A stretch of DNA of 64,000 bases from Bin87 sp965116785 (GTDB taxonomy: Bacteria; Chloroflexota; Dehalococcoidia; Lucifugimonadales; UBA3495). Position numbers and translations under genes: made by a program. The stretch covers positions 3,844,001 to 3,908,000 of the forward strand of contig OZ220731.1 in the NCBI GenBank assembly GCA_965116785.1. Reading direction: 5' to 3'. The notes beneath the pieces were generated by a model that did not search any database, was not told the DNA's origin, and was given only the letters and a program-made list of their open reading frames with translations. Positions 48,655 to 57,335 of this stretch are shown piece by piece; position 1 is the stretch's first letter; each line of letters starts with the position of its first letter.

Positions 48655-49746
48655 ATGAAAGCAGCAGTTTTGCGCGAAGTTAATCAGCCGGTAGTCGTGG
48701 AAGATGTGCAGGTAGACGCGCCGGCCCCGCGAGAGGTCCGGGTGCGCACGGGCGCGTCCGGCGTGTGCCACAGCGACCTGCACTTCGTCGAGGGCCTCTA
48801 TACCACGCCCATGCCCTGCATCCTCGGACACGAGGCCGCCGGTACCGTGGAAGCGGTGGGAGAGCAGGTTAGCTACGTCCGGCCGGGTGACTCCGTTATC
48901 TCGTGCCTGTCGGTGTTCTGCGGGACTTGCGAATTCTGCACCCGGGGCCAGCCCTACCTGTGCGACCGGACGGCGGTGACGCGCCGCCGCGACGACCCGC
49001 CCCGCCTGCGCAAGGACGGCGAGGCCATCACCCAGTTCGCCCAGTTGGGTTCCTACGCCGCGGAAATGCTGGTCCACGAGAACGCGCTGGTCAAGGTGGA
49101 CGACGACATCCCCTTCCCGCAACTGGCGCTCATCGGCTGCGGCGCGACCACCGGCCTGGGCGCCGTGCTGAACACCGCGCGCGTCGAGCCGGGAAGCACT
49201 GTGGCCGTGGTCGGCTGCGGCGGCATCGGCATCCACTGCGTACAGGCAGCCGCACTGGCCGGAGCCCTGCGCATCATCGCCATCGACACCACCGAGGACA
49301 AGCTGGGACTGGCCCGCGAGTTCGGCGCGACCGACGTCATCGACGCCACGGCCGGTAATGTCGCGGAACGCATCATGGACCTGACCGACGGCGGCGTTGA
49401 CTATTCTTTCGAAGCCATCGGCCTGAAGCAGACCGCCGAGGACTGCTACAACATGCTCCGGCCGGGCGGCATGGCAACCATCATCGGCATGGTGCCCGAG
49501 GGCGTCAAAATCGAGCTGGACGCCGGCAACTTCCTGCGACGGGGTCGCGCGATCCAGGGTTGCACCATGGGGTCCAACCGTTTCCGCACCGACATGCCGC
49601 GCTACATCGAGTTCTACAAGCAAGGCCGGCTGAAGCTGGACGAGCTGGTAACCCAGGAGTTGGCTTTGTCGGAGATCAACCGGGCTTTCGCCGACATGAA
49701 GGCCCAGAGCGTTCGCCGCAGCGTGATCACGGACTTCGACAACTAG
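48655..49746 (+). CDS. Zinc-dependent alcohol dehydrogenase
   Basis: This medium-chain zinc alcohol dehydrogenase has 363 residues. The catalytic zinc is bound by C38 and H60-type ligands (SGVCHSDLHF and GHEAAG), and the structural zinc by CGTCEFCTRGQPYLC. The Rossmann motif is VVGCGGIGIHCVQAAALAGA, with a following IIAIDTTEDKLGLAREFGAT. It resembles class III/FadH-type enzymes. GGAGGG precedes the ATG. A hairpin terminator follows. Substrate unknown. Confidence 0.93.
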   Translation: MKAAVLREVNQPVVVEDVQVDAPAPREVRVRTGASGVCHSDLHFVEGLYTTPMPCILGHEAAGTVEAVGEQVSYVRPGDSVISCLSVFCGTCEFCTRGQPYLCDRTAVTRRRDDPPRLRKDGEAITQFAQLGSYAAEMLVHENALVKVDDDIPFPQLALIGCGATTGLGAVLNTARVEPGSTVAVVGCGGIGIHCVQAAALAGALRIIAIDTTEDKLGLAREFGATDVIDATAGNVAERIMDLTDGGVDYSFEAIGLKQTAEDCYNMLRPGGMATIIGMVPEGVKIELDAGNFLRRGRAIQGCTMGSNRFRTDMPRYIEFYKQGRLKLDELVTQELALSEINRAFADMKAQSVRRSVITDFDN

Positions 49747-49770
49747 CAACGGAAACGCGATTGTAGGTAA

Positions 49771-49798
49771 TGCCGACGCCTCGGATCAGGCGTCGGCA
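49771..49798 (+). terminator. Terminator after the alcohol dehydrogenase gene
   Basis: TGCCGACGCCT (49771-49781) and AGGCGTCGGCA (49788-49798) form a perfect 11-bp stem with a 6-base loop, followed by ATTTCG. Confidence 0.7.
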
Positions 49799-49818
49799 AT
49801 TTCGTGCGCTGCGTCAAG

Positions 49819-49824
49819 TATAAT
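49819..49824 (+). promoter_or_regulatory. -10 element upstream of selB
   Basis: TATAAT (49819-49824) lies 59 bases before selB, just after the terminator of the preceding gene; no good -35 lies at the usual distance. Confidence 0.35.
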
Positions 49825-49883
49825 GGCGACGCGCCCCGAACTGGGGTTTCTCACCACCGGATGTCACCTACGGACCAGTCATC

Positions 49884-51749
49884 ATGTACGTCATCGGAAC
49901 CGCCGGCCATGTCGACCACGGCAAATCCACCCTGGTCAAAGCCCTAACGGATATCGATCCCGACCGCCTTCCCGAGGAGAAGGAACGGGAGATGACCGTT
50001 GACCTTGGCTTCGCCTGGATGACCCTGCCCAGCGGCCGCGAGGTCAGCATCGTCGACGTGCCGGGACACGAGCGGTTCATCAAGAACATGCTGGCCGGCG
50101 TTGGCGCCATCGATCTCGCCATGCTCATCGTCGCGGCAGACGAGAGCGTGATGCCCCAGACCCGGGAGCACCTGGCCATCCTCGATATCCTGAGGATCCG
50201 GCGCGGCCTGGTGGTCATCACCAAGGTCGATCTCGTTGACGAAGAGTTGGTTGAGCTTGTCAAAGCCGAGGTGGAGGACACTCTGGTGGGCACGGCCTTC
50301 GAGGGCTGTCCCATGGCCCCCGTGTCCGCCTACACGGGCGAGGGCATCGACGACCTGAAGGCGATGATCGACGACATCCTGAACGACACCGAGACCCGCC
50401 GGGACCTGGGCCGGCCTCGGCTGCCCATCGACCGCTGTTTCACGGTGAGCGGTTTTGGCACCGTGATTACCGGCACGTTGATCGATGGGTCGGTGGCCGT
50501 GGGCCAGCAGATCGAGCTGGCTCCGTCGGGTCGCCAGGCGCGGATTCGTGGATTGCAGAGCCACAAGTCCCGCCTCGACGCGGCCGCGCCCGGGGTGCGG
50601 CTGGCGCTGAACCTGTCGGGGATCGCGCGCGACGACGTCATGCGCGGCGAGGTGCTCACTAACCCGGGCTGGCTGCGGCCCACGCGCCGTTTCGACGCCA
50701 ATCTGCGCATGGTGAAAGGCGCCCCACACGCGCTGAAGCACAACGAGGGAGTGACCTTCCACCTCTTCACCAGCGAGACCACCGGCCGCGTGCGGCTCCT
50801 CGACGCCGATCGGCTCCGGCCGGGCAGCGAGGGCTGGGTGCAGGTGCTGCTCGACGAGCCGCTGCCGATGGTCAAGGGCGACTTCTTCGTCCTTCGGTCA
50901 TCCGAGGATACCCTGGGAGGTGGGCAGGTGGCGGATCCGAACCCCCGCCGTCGCCATCGCCGTTTCGCTCCCGAGGTGCTGGAGCGGCTAACCATGCTGG
51001 ACGCCGGCGCCAGCGAAGATGTCATCCTGACTATCGCCGACCAGATGGGGCCGTGCGATTTGAGAACGCTGTCGCAACGCTCCAATCTCTCCGAAGAGGA
51101 AATCCTGGAACGCCTGGGGATCCTGATCGAATCGGACGAAATCGTCATGCTGGGCGAAATGGGTGTGCAGGGTGACGCGGTGGTCTACTCCCGGCGCGGT
51201 TGGGACATTCTGCGCAACCAGGCCCAGGTCGCATTGCAAGCGTACCACAACCAGTATCCGCTGCGACGGGGAGCGCCGCCCCAGGAATTGCGCAGCCGTT
51301 TAAGCGTCTCGCAACCCGTATACCTCCGGGCTGCGGCGCGATTGGCGGATGAGGTCGTCATCGTCGACGACAACGGCTTGGTGAGAACGCCGGACCACCT
51401 TGTGGAACTCAGCGACGGTCAGCAATCCGAAATCACCGACTACCTGTCGACGCTCTCCGCCGAACCCTGGTCGCCGCCAACCGATCGGCCGGTGGATCCG
51501 GAGTTGCTGGCCCATCTCCAGGAACGGGGCGACGTCGTGAAGGTCAACGAAACGGTGGTGTTCACCACGGCGGCCTATGAGGACATGGCTGGCCGCATCG
51601 TCGAGCATTTGAATGCCAACGGCAGCGTGACCGTGGCCGACGCGCGCACCATCTTCGGAACCAGCCGCAAGTACGTCCTGCCCCTGCTGGAATACCTGGA
51701 CCAGCAGCGCATCACCCGGCGCGTTGGCGACGAACGCGTGCTGCGGTAG
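49884..51749 (+). CDS. selB: Selenocysteine-specific translation elongation factor SelB
   Basis: SelB delivers Sec-tRNA to UGA codons that carry a SECIS element. The 621-residue protein has the GTPase motifs GHVDHGKST, DVPGHERF and TKVD, domain 2 (FTVSGFGTVITGTLIDGSVA) and C-terminal winged-helix repeats for SECIS binding (RDLRTLSQRS-like and EYLDQQRITRRVGDERVL). EEKEREMTVDLGFAWM replaces the common EEKxRGMTIDLGFA. The presence of SelB means selenoproteins are expected, but selA, selD and tRNA-Sec are not in this window. nurA follows 31 bases later. Confidence 0.93.
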   Translation: MYVIGTAGHVDHGKSTLVKALTDIDPDRLPEEKEREMTVDLGFAWMTLPSGREVSIVDVPGHERFIKNMLAGVGAIDLAMLIVAADESVMPQTREHLAILDILRIRRGLVVITKVDLVDEELVELVKAEVEDTLVGTAFEGCPMAPVSAYTGEGIDDLKAMIDDILNDTETRRDLGRPRLPIDRCFTVSGFGTVITGTLIDGSVAVGQQIELAPSGRQARIRGLQSHKSRLDAAAPGVRLALNLSGIARDDVMRGEVLTNPGWLRPTRRFDANLRMVKGAPHALKHNEGVTFHLFTSETTGRVRLLDADRLRPGSEGWVQVLLDEPLPMVKGDFFVLRSSEDTLGGGQVADPNPRRRHRRFAPEVLERLTMLDAGASEDVILTIADQMGPCDLRTLSQRSNLSEEEILERLGILIESDEIVMLGEMGVQGDAVVYSRRGWDILRNQAQVALQAYHNQYPLRRGAPPQELRSRLSVSQPVYLRAAARLADEVVIVDDNGLVRTPDHLVELSDGQQSEITDYLSTLSAEPWSPPTDRPVDPELLAHLQERGDVVKVNETVVFTTAAYEDMAGRIVEHLNANGSVTVADARTIFGTSRKYVLPLLEYLDQQRITRRVGDERVLR

Positions 51750-51780
51750 CCACCTCAACCCTATCCACTGCTGAACTCCG

Positions 51781-53007
51781 ATGGCGTTGGACTTCGGCCA
51801 AACGGCCCGCCAGATGATGTCGGCCATGGGCGACCTGTCGACCACGGCACGGTCGCGGCGGCAGCGGTTCGCGGACACCCTGGACCGCGCGCTGGCGGTG
51901 ACGCCCGACGAAGCCTCCGGGCGCACCGCGTCTGCTGGCAGTCGCCCCTTCATCGTGGCGCGCACCGGACCCGAGGGATTGCTGCAGAGCATCCCGCCGC
52001 CGGCGCCTCCCCAAGACTGGATGGCGGTTTCGGTTGACGGCTCCCACATCGACGTGGATCGCCACCTGCCGCTGCGTTGCTACCTGATCAATCTCGGCGG
52101 GTGCGCCATAACCTACGGCGCGAACCCAGATTGCCAGTTTTTCAGCGAGCCGACTTTGGCCGCCGGTGACGGCGATCTGTACCTGCGCCCCGACGACGGT
52201 TCAAATGCAGAAACGGCCATCTCCGGCCAGTTGCTCGGCGCGCTGCGTACCGTCCGTGAAGTGGAACGACTGGCCGACGCCGTTGAGGCCTCGCCGCGGG
52301 GCGTACCCATCCTTGGGCTTCTGGACGGCACCCTGGCGTTCTGGGACATCCAGCGCGGGAACTACCCCAGGTACGTTGTGGAAACCCTGGTAAATGAGCG
52401 GCTGCGCGGAGCGCTTGCCAGGTTACGGGCGGCTTCGCAGGGCGGTCGTCCTGTGGCGCTGGCTGCCTACACGTCCCGACCGCAGACCACCGAAGTGGCC
52501 GGAGCCGTGCGGGCCTGTCTGTGCGTCAGCGACGCCGTGGAGTGCACCCGACGGTGCAGCGCGCGCCGGTCCGACCTTGCCCAGTGCGACAACGCGGCGG
52601 GATTCGACGACCGTGAACTGTTTGATGCGCTGCTGGAACCGGGGCACCGCTCTCCCCTCTACCAGACCGGCCGCCGCGCCTCGCATTTCGCGTTGGACCT
52701 GGCGGTGGGCGCAGAGTGGAGCCGGTTCTACTACGTCAACAGTGGCACCGAGGTCGCCCGTGTCGAGGTGCCAGAATGGGTCGCTGAGGACCCTGATTTG
52801 CTCGCGCTGGGCCATTCCATGCTGGCGAAACAGTGTGAACTGGGCCTGGGGTATCCCGTGGTAATCTCTGAGGCCCACGAGCAGGCCGTGATCAACGGAC
52901 GGGACCGCGAGGAGTTTCGAAAGCTAACGCTGATGCTGATGGAACAAAACGGATTGCCGACCCCCGAATCGGCCAAGACAGTCTCGAAACGACTGCCCTG
53001 GGTATAA
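51781..53007 (+). CDS. NurA-domain nuclease
   Basis: NurA is a Mn-dependent 5' to 3' nuclease acting with HerA in DNA end resection, best known in archaea and also found in some bacteria. The 408-residue protein shows D86 in VSVDGSHI and D182 in LGLLDGTLAFWD, and a C-terminal EAHEQAVINGRDREEF that resembles the family's last acidic/arginine motif. No HerA gene is in the window. It is 31 bases after selB. A palindromic repeat follows. Confidence 0.83.
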   Translation: MALDFGQTARQMMSAMGDLSTTARSRRQRFADTLDRALAVTPDEASGRTASAGSRPFIVARTGPEGLLQSIPPPAPPQDWMAVSVDGSHIDVDRHLPLRCYLINLGGCAITYGANPDCQFFSEPTLAAGDGDLYLRPDDGSNAETAISGQLLGALRTVREVERLADAVEASPRGVPILGLLDGTLAFWDIQRGNYPRYVVETLVNERLRGALARLRAASQGGRPVALAAYTSRPQTTEVAGAVRACLCVSDAVECTRRCSARRSDLAQCDNAAGFDDRELFDALLEPGHRSPLYQTGRRASHFALDLAVGAEWSRFYYVNSGTEVARVEVPEWVAEDPDLLALGHSMLAKQCELGLGYPVVISEAHEQAVINGRDREEFRKLTLMLMEQNGLPTPESAKTVSKRLPWV

Positions 53008-53016
53008 TCCGCAACC

Positions 53017-53085
53017 GTCATTCCGGCGAAAGCCGGAATCAAGTGCGGCAAAGACTTTCTGGATTCCCGCTTTCGCGGGAATGAC
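53017..53085. repeat. Palindromic intergenic repeat, GTCATTCCSGCGAAAG family
   Basis: GTCATTCCGGCGAAAGCCGG and GAATC at the left, and the inverted equivalent at the right (ending GGGAATGAC), match at 22 of 24 positions. Twenty-one bases separate the two arms. It lies between nurA and the cinA-type gene. Confidence 0.75.
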
Positions 53086-53107
53086 GAAACAGTACGGAGG
53101 CAACAAT

Positions 53108-53593
53108 ATGGGCGAACTGCAAGATTTGGCCGCGTCCGTCGCGGCAGTGCTGAAAGCGCGCGGAGATACCCTGGCGGTGTCGGAGTCCTCGTGCGGTGGC
53201 CTGATATCGGCGGCCCTGGTATCCATACCGGGCGCGTCGGACTACTACGTGGGCGGCTCCGTCGTCTACACTCGGGTGGCCCAGGCTGGCCTGCTCCAGG
53301 TGCCCGAGTCCGCCATGGAGGGTCACCGCGCCAGCACCGAGTACTACGCTTTGCTGAACGCTCGAACGTCCCGGGAACGGCTGGGCACCACCTGGGCCCT
53401 GGCAGAAACCGGCGCCAGCGGACCCACCGGCAACCGCTACGGCGATAACTACGGCCACGCCTGCTTTGGCGTTGCCGGCCCGGTGGAACGCTCGCAGACG
53501 TTGGAAACGGGCAGCCCCGACCGGGAGGCCAACATGTGGGTCTTCGCCAGGACTGCCCTCGCGCTGCTGGAGGATGCCCTGAAAGCGGCATGA
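53108..53593 (+). CDS. CinA-C family protein (nicotinamide-nucleotide amidase-like)
   Basis: The 161-residue protein matches the C-terminal CinA domain that deamidates nicotinamide mononucleotide. The N-terminus LAVSESSCGGLISAALVSIP is diagnostic, with YYVGGSVVYTRVAQAGLL and the later WALAETGASGPTGNRYG. The N-terminal MoaB/Mog-like domain of full-length CinA is absent, which is common for stand-alone PncC. GGAGG precedes the ATG at 53108. Confidence 0.9.
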   Translation: MGELQDLAASVAAVLKARGDTLAVSESSCGGLISAALVSIPGASDYYVGGSVVYTRVAQAGLLQVPESAMEGHRASTEYYALLNARTSRERLGTTWALAETGASGPTGNRYGDNYGHACFGVAGPVERSQTLETGSPDREANMWVFARTALALLEDALKAA

Positions 53594-53618
53594 TCCTTGG
53601 CCCGTTTGGCCGATCAGT

Positions 53619-54929
53619 TCACGGCCTTGACGCGTCCAGGTACTCCGCTAGATCATCCGGCGTCGTGAACTCGGCAGCGGTGCGGAGGAAGTCGGCCAGG
53701 CTCGGGCTGCGCCGGCGCAACTCTTCGATCTGCTGACCGACGATACTCACGCCGGCAGCGCCGGTGTCGGCATAGGTGCCGTGGAAGGCGAAGTAGGCCT
53801 GGTTAAGCCGCCGCAACCGGTACCCGTGCGCCACGAACATCTTGCGTTGTTCTTCCATGTACAACTCCGCTTGGTCAACTTGCCCGGCCTCCAGCATCGC
53901 GTCGACGCGGATCCTCGTGGCGCGCATTTCCTCCTGGAAATCAAAGGGAGGCCGGCCGTTACCGGAGTCGCCAGCTGACACCGGCGGGCCGTGAAGGTGC
54001 TCATCCGGCGAGCCGGGCGTATACCGGTCCAGCCGGCGCCCGGCCAACTCGCCGATTTCCCGGCCGGCGATATTGGCCACCGTCTCATTCATCGCCCTCA
54101 CGTCGCCGCCCTGGAAGTACCGGCGGCCCAGGGGTCGGAACCACAGCCAATGGTGCACCCATTCGTGGGCGGCAACCTCCAGCGCGAAGTCCAGGCCAGC
54201 GTAGGGAACCGCGATAGACGGGTACAACGCGATGCCCCCGGTGTCCAGCACCAGCGCGGACAGGTCCGTTTGGTCTTCCACTTGGGCTTCGATTCGGTCA
54301 CGTTCCTCGCCGATCAAACCTGTCCGCATGGTCACGGTGCCCTGTCGCTCAATGCGGTCCCTGGGGGAGGTGACCAGGATGGTTGGGGACGCGGACAACA
54401 CCGTGTCCACCGGCGGGAACGGGCCGGTCCAAGCCTTAAATCCCAGCGTTTCCAACGTCGCCGCGATAGCCGATTCCAGGGTCTCTTCGACCCCCGGGCG
54501 TAGGTACTGGCGGCGCGCCACGAGGCTATCCCTCCGTTCCTCAAGGGAGGCGATGCTGCCTGTATCTTCTGGCGCGCCCAAAGCCGTGGCGTGCAATTCC
54601 AGCAACTGGAGCTCGATTGCGCGCACCGAGCGGCTGACCGCGAAAAATTCGTGAACGTCGGCTACGCGTCGTTCACGCCCCGGGTCGCGCGCCATGGCGG
54701 TCGGCGTTTTCATCAACCTCCAAATCCATTTGTCGGGTATGTGGTCCAGTTCCCAAGCCGGCATGCTGAAGCGATAGGGGGCGGTGGCGGTGGCGATGGG
54801 TCCCCGGTCATATCCGGCAACCGGGACGAGCGTGGCGCAGATGCAGAGCAGTGCGACCGTGCGCCAATACGCGCGACGCCAGAGCCGTATGCGATGGTGC
54901 CTTGGTGTAGTGGCTGCGTGATGGCTCAT
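53619..54929 (-). CDS. Membrane-anchored HExxH protein (putative gluzincin-like metalloprotease)
   Basis: I do not recognise this 436-residue protein as a named family. It has one N-terminal membrane helix (residues about 20-40, YWRTVALLCICATLVPVAGY). The zinc motif is H255-E-W-V-H259, in the segment VAAHEWVHHWLWF, followed 23 residues later by E282 in MNETVANIAGREI, which may be the third ligand (NExxA pattern). An HExxH with a downstream NExxA is typical of gluzincins. The domain should lie outside the membrane. The ATG at 54927-54929 is the likely start. The 405-base gap to the next gene on the plus strand holds a possible TGCTAGAAT -10 element before the cobalamin adenosyltransferase, nothing else obvious. 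Confidence 0.75.
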   Translation of the reverse strand: MSHHAATTPRHHRIRLWRRAYWRTVALLCICATLVPVAGYDRGPIATATAPYRFSMPAWELDHIPDKWIWRLMKTPTAMARDPGRERRVADVHEFFAVSRSVRAIELQLLELHATALGAPEDTGSIASLEERRDSLVARRQYLRPGVEETLESAIAATLETLGFKAWTGPFPPVDTVLSASPTILVTSPRDRIERQGTVTMRTGLIGEERDRIEAQVEDQTDLSALVLDTGGIALYPSIAVPYAGLDFALEVAAHEWVHHWLWFRPLGRRYFQGGDVRAMNETVANIAGREIGELAGRRLDRYTPGSPDEHLHGPPVSAGDSGNGRPPFDFQEEMRATRIRVDAMLEAGQVDQAELYMEEQRKMFVAHGYRLRRLNQAYFAFHGTYADTGAAGVSIVGQQIEELRRRSPSLADFLRTAAEFTTPDDLAEYLDASRP

Positions 54930-55334
54930 GAGATGGTTGTCAATCCGGAAGCGACCGAGGTTATCCCTGCGCTCAAGCGTGGTGACGCTGCAAGGGCGTG
55001 CGGATTGTAGCGAACGTTGCCCTTCGGGTCGCTGCTGATAGTCGGCGTTTGCTAACCTCCGGCAAAACCGGGACGCTCCGAAGACCACTCCGGCTGCACA
55101 GCGTTACACCGGCAATGGGTTGGAGCGACGGTCAAATCCAGCAATGGCTGACGAACCTCAACGATGGCAGGCCATTTCACCGGTCATCTAAAGTATCCCG
55201 TCCATTCCGGCCAACATCGTAATCGTCAATACGTTGACACTGCTGGCTACCCGTAAGCATCTCCGCCGATGGCCCCTCTCTGGTGGGAGTGCTAGAATAC
55301 CGTGGCGTCCCATCTTCGTCCTGGAGGCAAGCCC

Positions 55335-55925
55335 ATGAGCACCTCATCTTCGTCATCACAACGTCGCAAGCGCGTCTACACCAAGTACGGCGACCAGGGC
55401 GAAACCAGTTTGCTCTACGGCGGCCGGGTGTCCAAGGCCAACCCTCATACCGAGGCCTACGGCATTACCGACGAGGCGGTCAGCCTGATGGGCCTCGCCC
55501 GCGCTCTCACGGACGACGACAAGGTCAAGAACATCCTGCGCGACCTGCAGCGGGAATTGTTCACCGTCGCCGCCGAATTGGCCACCGACCCCGAAAAGTA
55601 CGACCTGTTCCACCAGCACTTTACACCCGTCACCGAGGCGATGGTGGACAATCTGGAAGAGACCATCGACGAGCTGGAGACCCACTTCCAGATGCCCCAG
55701 GTGTTCATCCTCCCGGGCGGAACGCCCTCGTCCTCGGCCATGGATTCCGCCCGCACCGTGATTCGCACCGCCGAGCGCCGCGTGGTTGCGCTGGCGGAAG
55801 TCGGCGGCCTGACCAATCCGCTGATCCTAGCCTACCTGAACCGCCTGGGCGACCTGCTGTTCGTTCTGGCGCGTTATCATGACCGGGAAATCCCCATCGA
55901 GCGGGCCACGGGCGAACGGGTCTGA
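55335..55925 (+). CDS. Cob(I)alamin adenosyltransferase (PduO-type)
   Basis: This enzyme makes adenosylcobalamin from cob(I)alamin and ATP. The 196-residue protein has YTKYGDQGETSLLYGGRVSK for ATP binding, RTVIRTAERRVVALAE and YLNRLGDLLFVLARYHDRE, the PduO signatures. GGAGGC precedes the ATG at 55335. hisH starts seven bases after its stop, so it is transcribed with hisH and hisA, an unusual mixture of cofactor and histidine genes. Confidence 0.94.
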   Translation: MSTSSSSSQRRKRVYTKYGDQGETSLLYGGRVSKANPHTEAYGITDEAVSLMGLARALTDDDKVKNILRDLQRELFTVAAELATDPEKYDLFHQHFTPVTEAMVDNLEETIDELETHFQMPQVFILPGGTPSSSAMDSARTVIRTAERRVVALAEVGGLTNPLILAYLNRLGDLLFVLARYHDREIPIERATGERV

Positions 55926-55932
55926 CCCCAAG

Positions 55933-56571
55933 ATGGCCTCGGTAAATGGCGGTCGTGTTCGCCTGGTCGTAATCGACTACGAATCCGGCAACCTGCGCAG
56001 CGTGGCGCGTGCGGTGGAAAAGGCCGGCGTCGTGCCCACCGTGACCTCCGACCCCGCGGCGCTGGAGGACGCGGACGGCGTCATTCTGCCCGGCGTGGGC
56101 TCGGGCCCGGCCGCCATGGCCGCGCTGCAATCGAGAGGCCTCGTCGACCCTTTGCTCGACTATATCGCTGGTGGACGGCCGTTCCTTGGCGTCTGTCTGG
56201 GCCTGCAGCTTCTCCTGGACGCTACCGATGAGGGCGACGCCGACTGCCTGGGCCTGGTGTCCGGACGGGTCCGCCGCTTGCCCGACGGCCTGAAGGTGCC
56301 GCACATGGGGTGGAACACCGTGGAGTTCCAGCGGGACCATCCGTTGTGGCAGGGCATACCACAGAGCAGCCACTTCTACTTCGTCCACAGCTACTACGCC
56401 GACCCCGTAGCGCGAGCCGACGTGGCCGGTGTGACCGAGTACGGCGTGCCGTTCTGCAGTATTTACGCCCGCGACAATGTGGTCGCGACGCAGTTTCACC
56501 CCGAGAAGAGCGGCGAAAACGGCCTGCGCGTGTACGCTAATTTCATAGTCCAGGTCAAAGCCCAATCGTAA
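55933..56571 (+). CDS. hisH: Imidazole glycerol phosphate synthase subunit HisH
   Basis: HisH is the glutaminase that feeds ammonia to HisF in histidine synthesis. The 212-residue protein has the nucleophile C88 in FLGVCLGLQLLLD, and the histidine and glutamate in TQFHPEKSGENG. VIDYESGNLRSVARAVEKAG and ILPGVGSGPAAM are typical. It is followed by hisA after 16 bases and preceded by the cobalamin adenosyltransferase. hisF is not seen. Confidence 0.95.
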   Translation: MASVNGGRVRLVVIDYESGNLRSVARAVEKAGVVPTVTSDPAALEDADGVILPGVGSGPAAMAALQSRGLVDPLLDYIAGGRPFLGVCLGLQLLLDATDEGDADCLGLVSGRVRRLPDGLKVPHMGWNTVEFQRDHPLWQGIPQSSHFYFVHSYYADPVARADVAGVTEYGVPFCSIYARDNVVATQFHPEKSGENGLRVYANFIVQVKAQS

Positions 56572-56587
56572 CTGGGCAGCTGGCATC

Positions 56588-57307
56588 ATGGAAATCATTC
56601 CCGCAATCGACCTGCGCGGCGGCAACTGCGTTCGCCTGTACCAGGGTGACTACGAGCAGGAGACGGTCTTCTCCGACGACCCGCTCGGCGTTGCCGAGCA
56701 GTGGCAGGCCGAGGGCGGGGAGCGCCTGCACATCGTCGACCTCGACGGCGCGCACACCGGCAACCCCGCCAATCTCGCTGCCATCACGGCCATCACGGGC
56801 CGCCTGACCATCCCGGTCCAGGTGGGAGGCGGAATTCGCAGCGTCGACACGGCGTCGGGCCTTTTCGATGCCGGCGCGGCCCGCGTGGTGGTTGGCACCG
56901 CCGCCGTCGCCAACCCCGAGCTGGTGGAAGACCTGTGCAAACGCTTCGGCAGCGAACGGGTGGTGGTCGCGCTGGACGCCCGGGACGGCCTCGTCGCAAT
57001 ACGCGGCTGGACCGAGATGTCCGAGATCAGCGCCACCGAGCTGGCTGGGCGGATGCGCGATTTGGGCGTGGAGCGCCTGCTCTACACCGACATCGCCCGG
57101 GATGGAACGCTGGAGGAGCCCAACTACGAGGCTACGGCCGCCCTGGTGCGCGATAGCGGGATGCGCGTGCTGTCGGCCGGTGGCGTCGGCGCGGCGGCCC
57201 ACGTGGAGCGGCTGATCGACACCGGAGCCGAGGCGGCGATAATCGGGCGCGCGCTCTACACCGGCGATATCACCGTGGCCGCGGCACTGGCTGTGGCGCG
57301 ACGATAA
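56588..57307 (+). CDS. hisA: Phosphoribosylformimino-5-aminoimidazole carboxamide ribotide isomerase HisA
   Basis: HisA is a TIM barrel isomerase of histidine biosynthesis. The 239-residue protein begins MEIIPAIDLRGGNCVRLYQG, has VVDLDGAHT-like (HIVDLDGAHTG), VQVGGGIRS and YTDIARDGTL, with the two catalytic aspartates in DLRGG and DIARDG. It overlaps no other gene and follows hisH by 16 bases. A hairpin terminator follows. Confidence 0.96.
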   Translation: MEIIPAIDLRGGNCVRLYQGDYEQETVFSDDPLGVAEQWQAEGGERLHIVDLDGAHTGNPANLAAITAITGRLTIPVQVGGGIRSVDTASGLFDAGAARVVVGTAAVANPELVEDLCKRFGSERVVVALDARDGLVAIRGWTEMSEISATELAGRMRDLGVERLLYTDIARDGTLEEPNYEATAALVRDSGMRVLSAGGVGAAAHVERLIDTGAEAAIIGRALYTGDITVAAALAVARR

Positions 57308-57308
57308 C

Positions 57309-57327
57309 GGGGAGCCCCAGGCTCCCC
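57309..57327. terminator. Hairpin between hisA and the convergent GNAT gene
   Basis: GGGGAGCC (57309-57316), loop CCA and GGCTCCCC (57320-57327) form a perfect 8-bp stem directly after the hisA stop. Confidence 0.6.
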
Positions 57328-57335
57328 AAGGCTGG

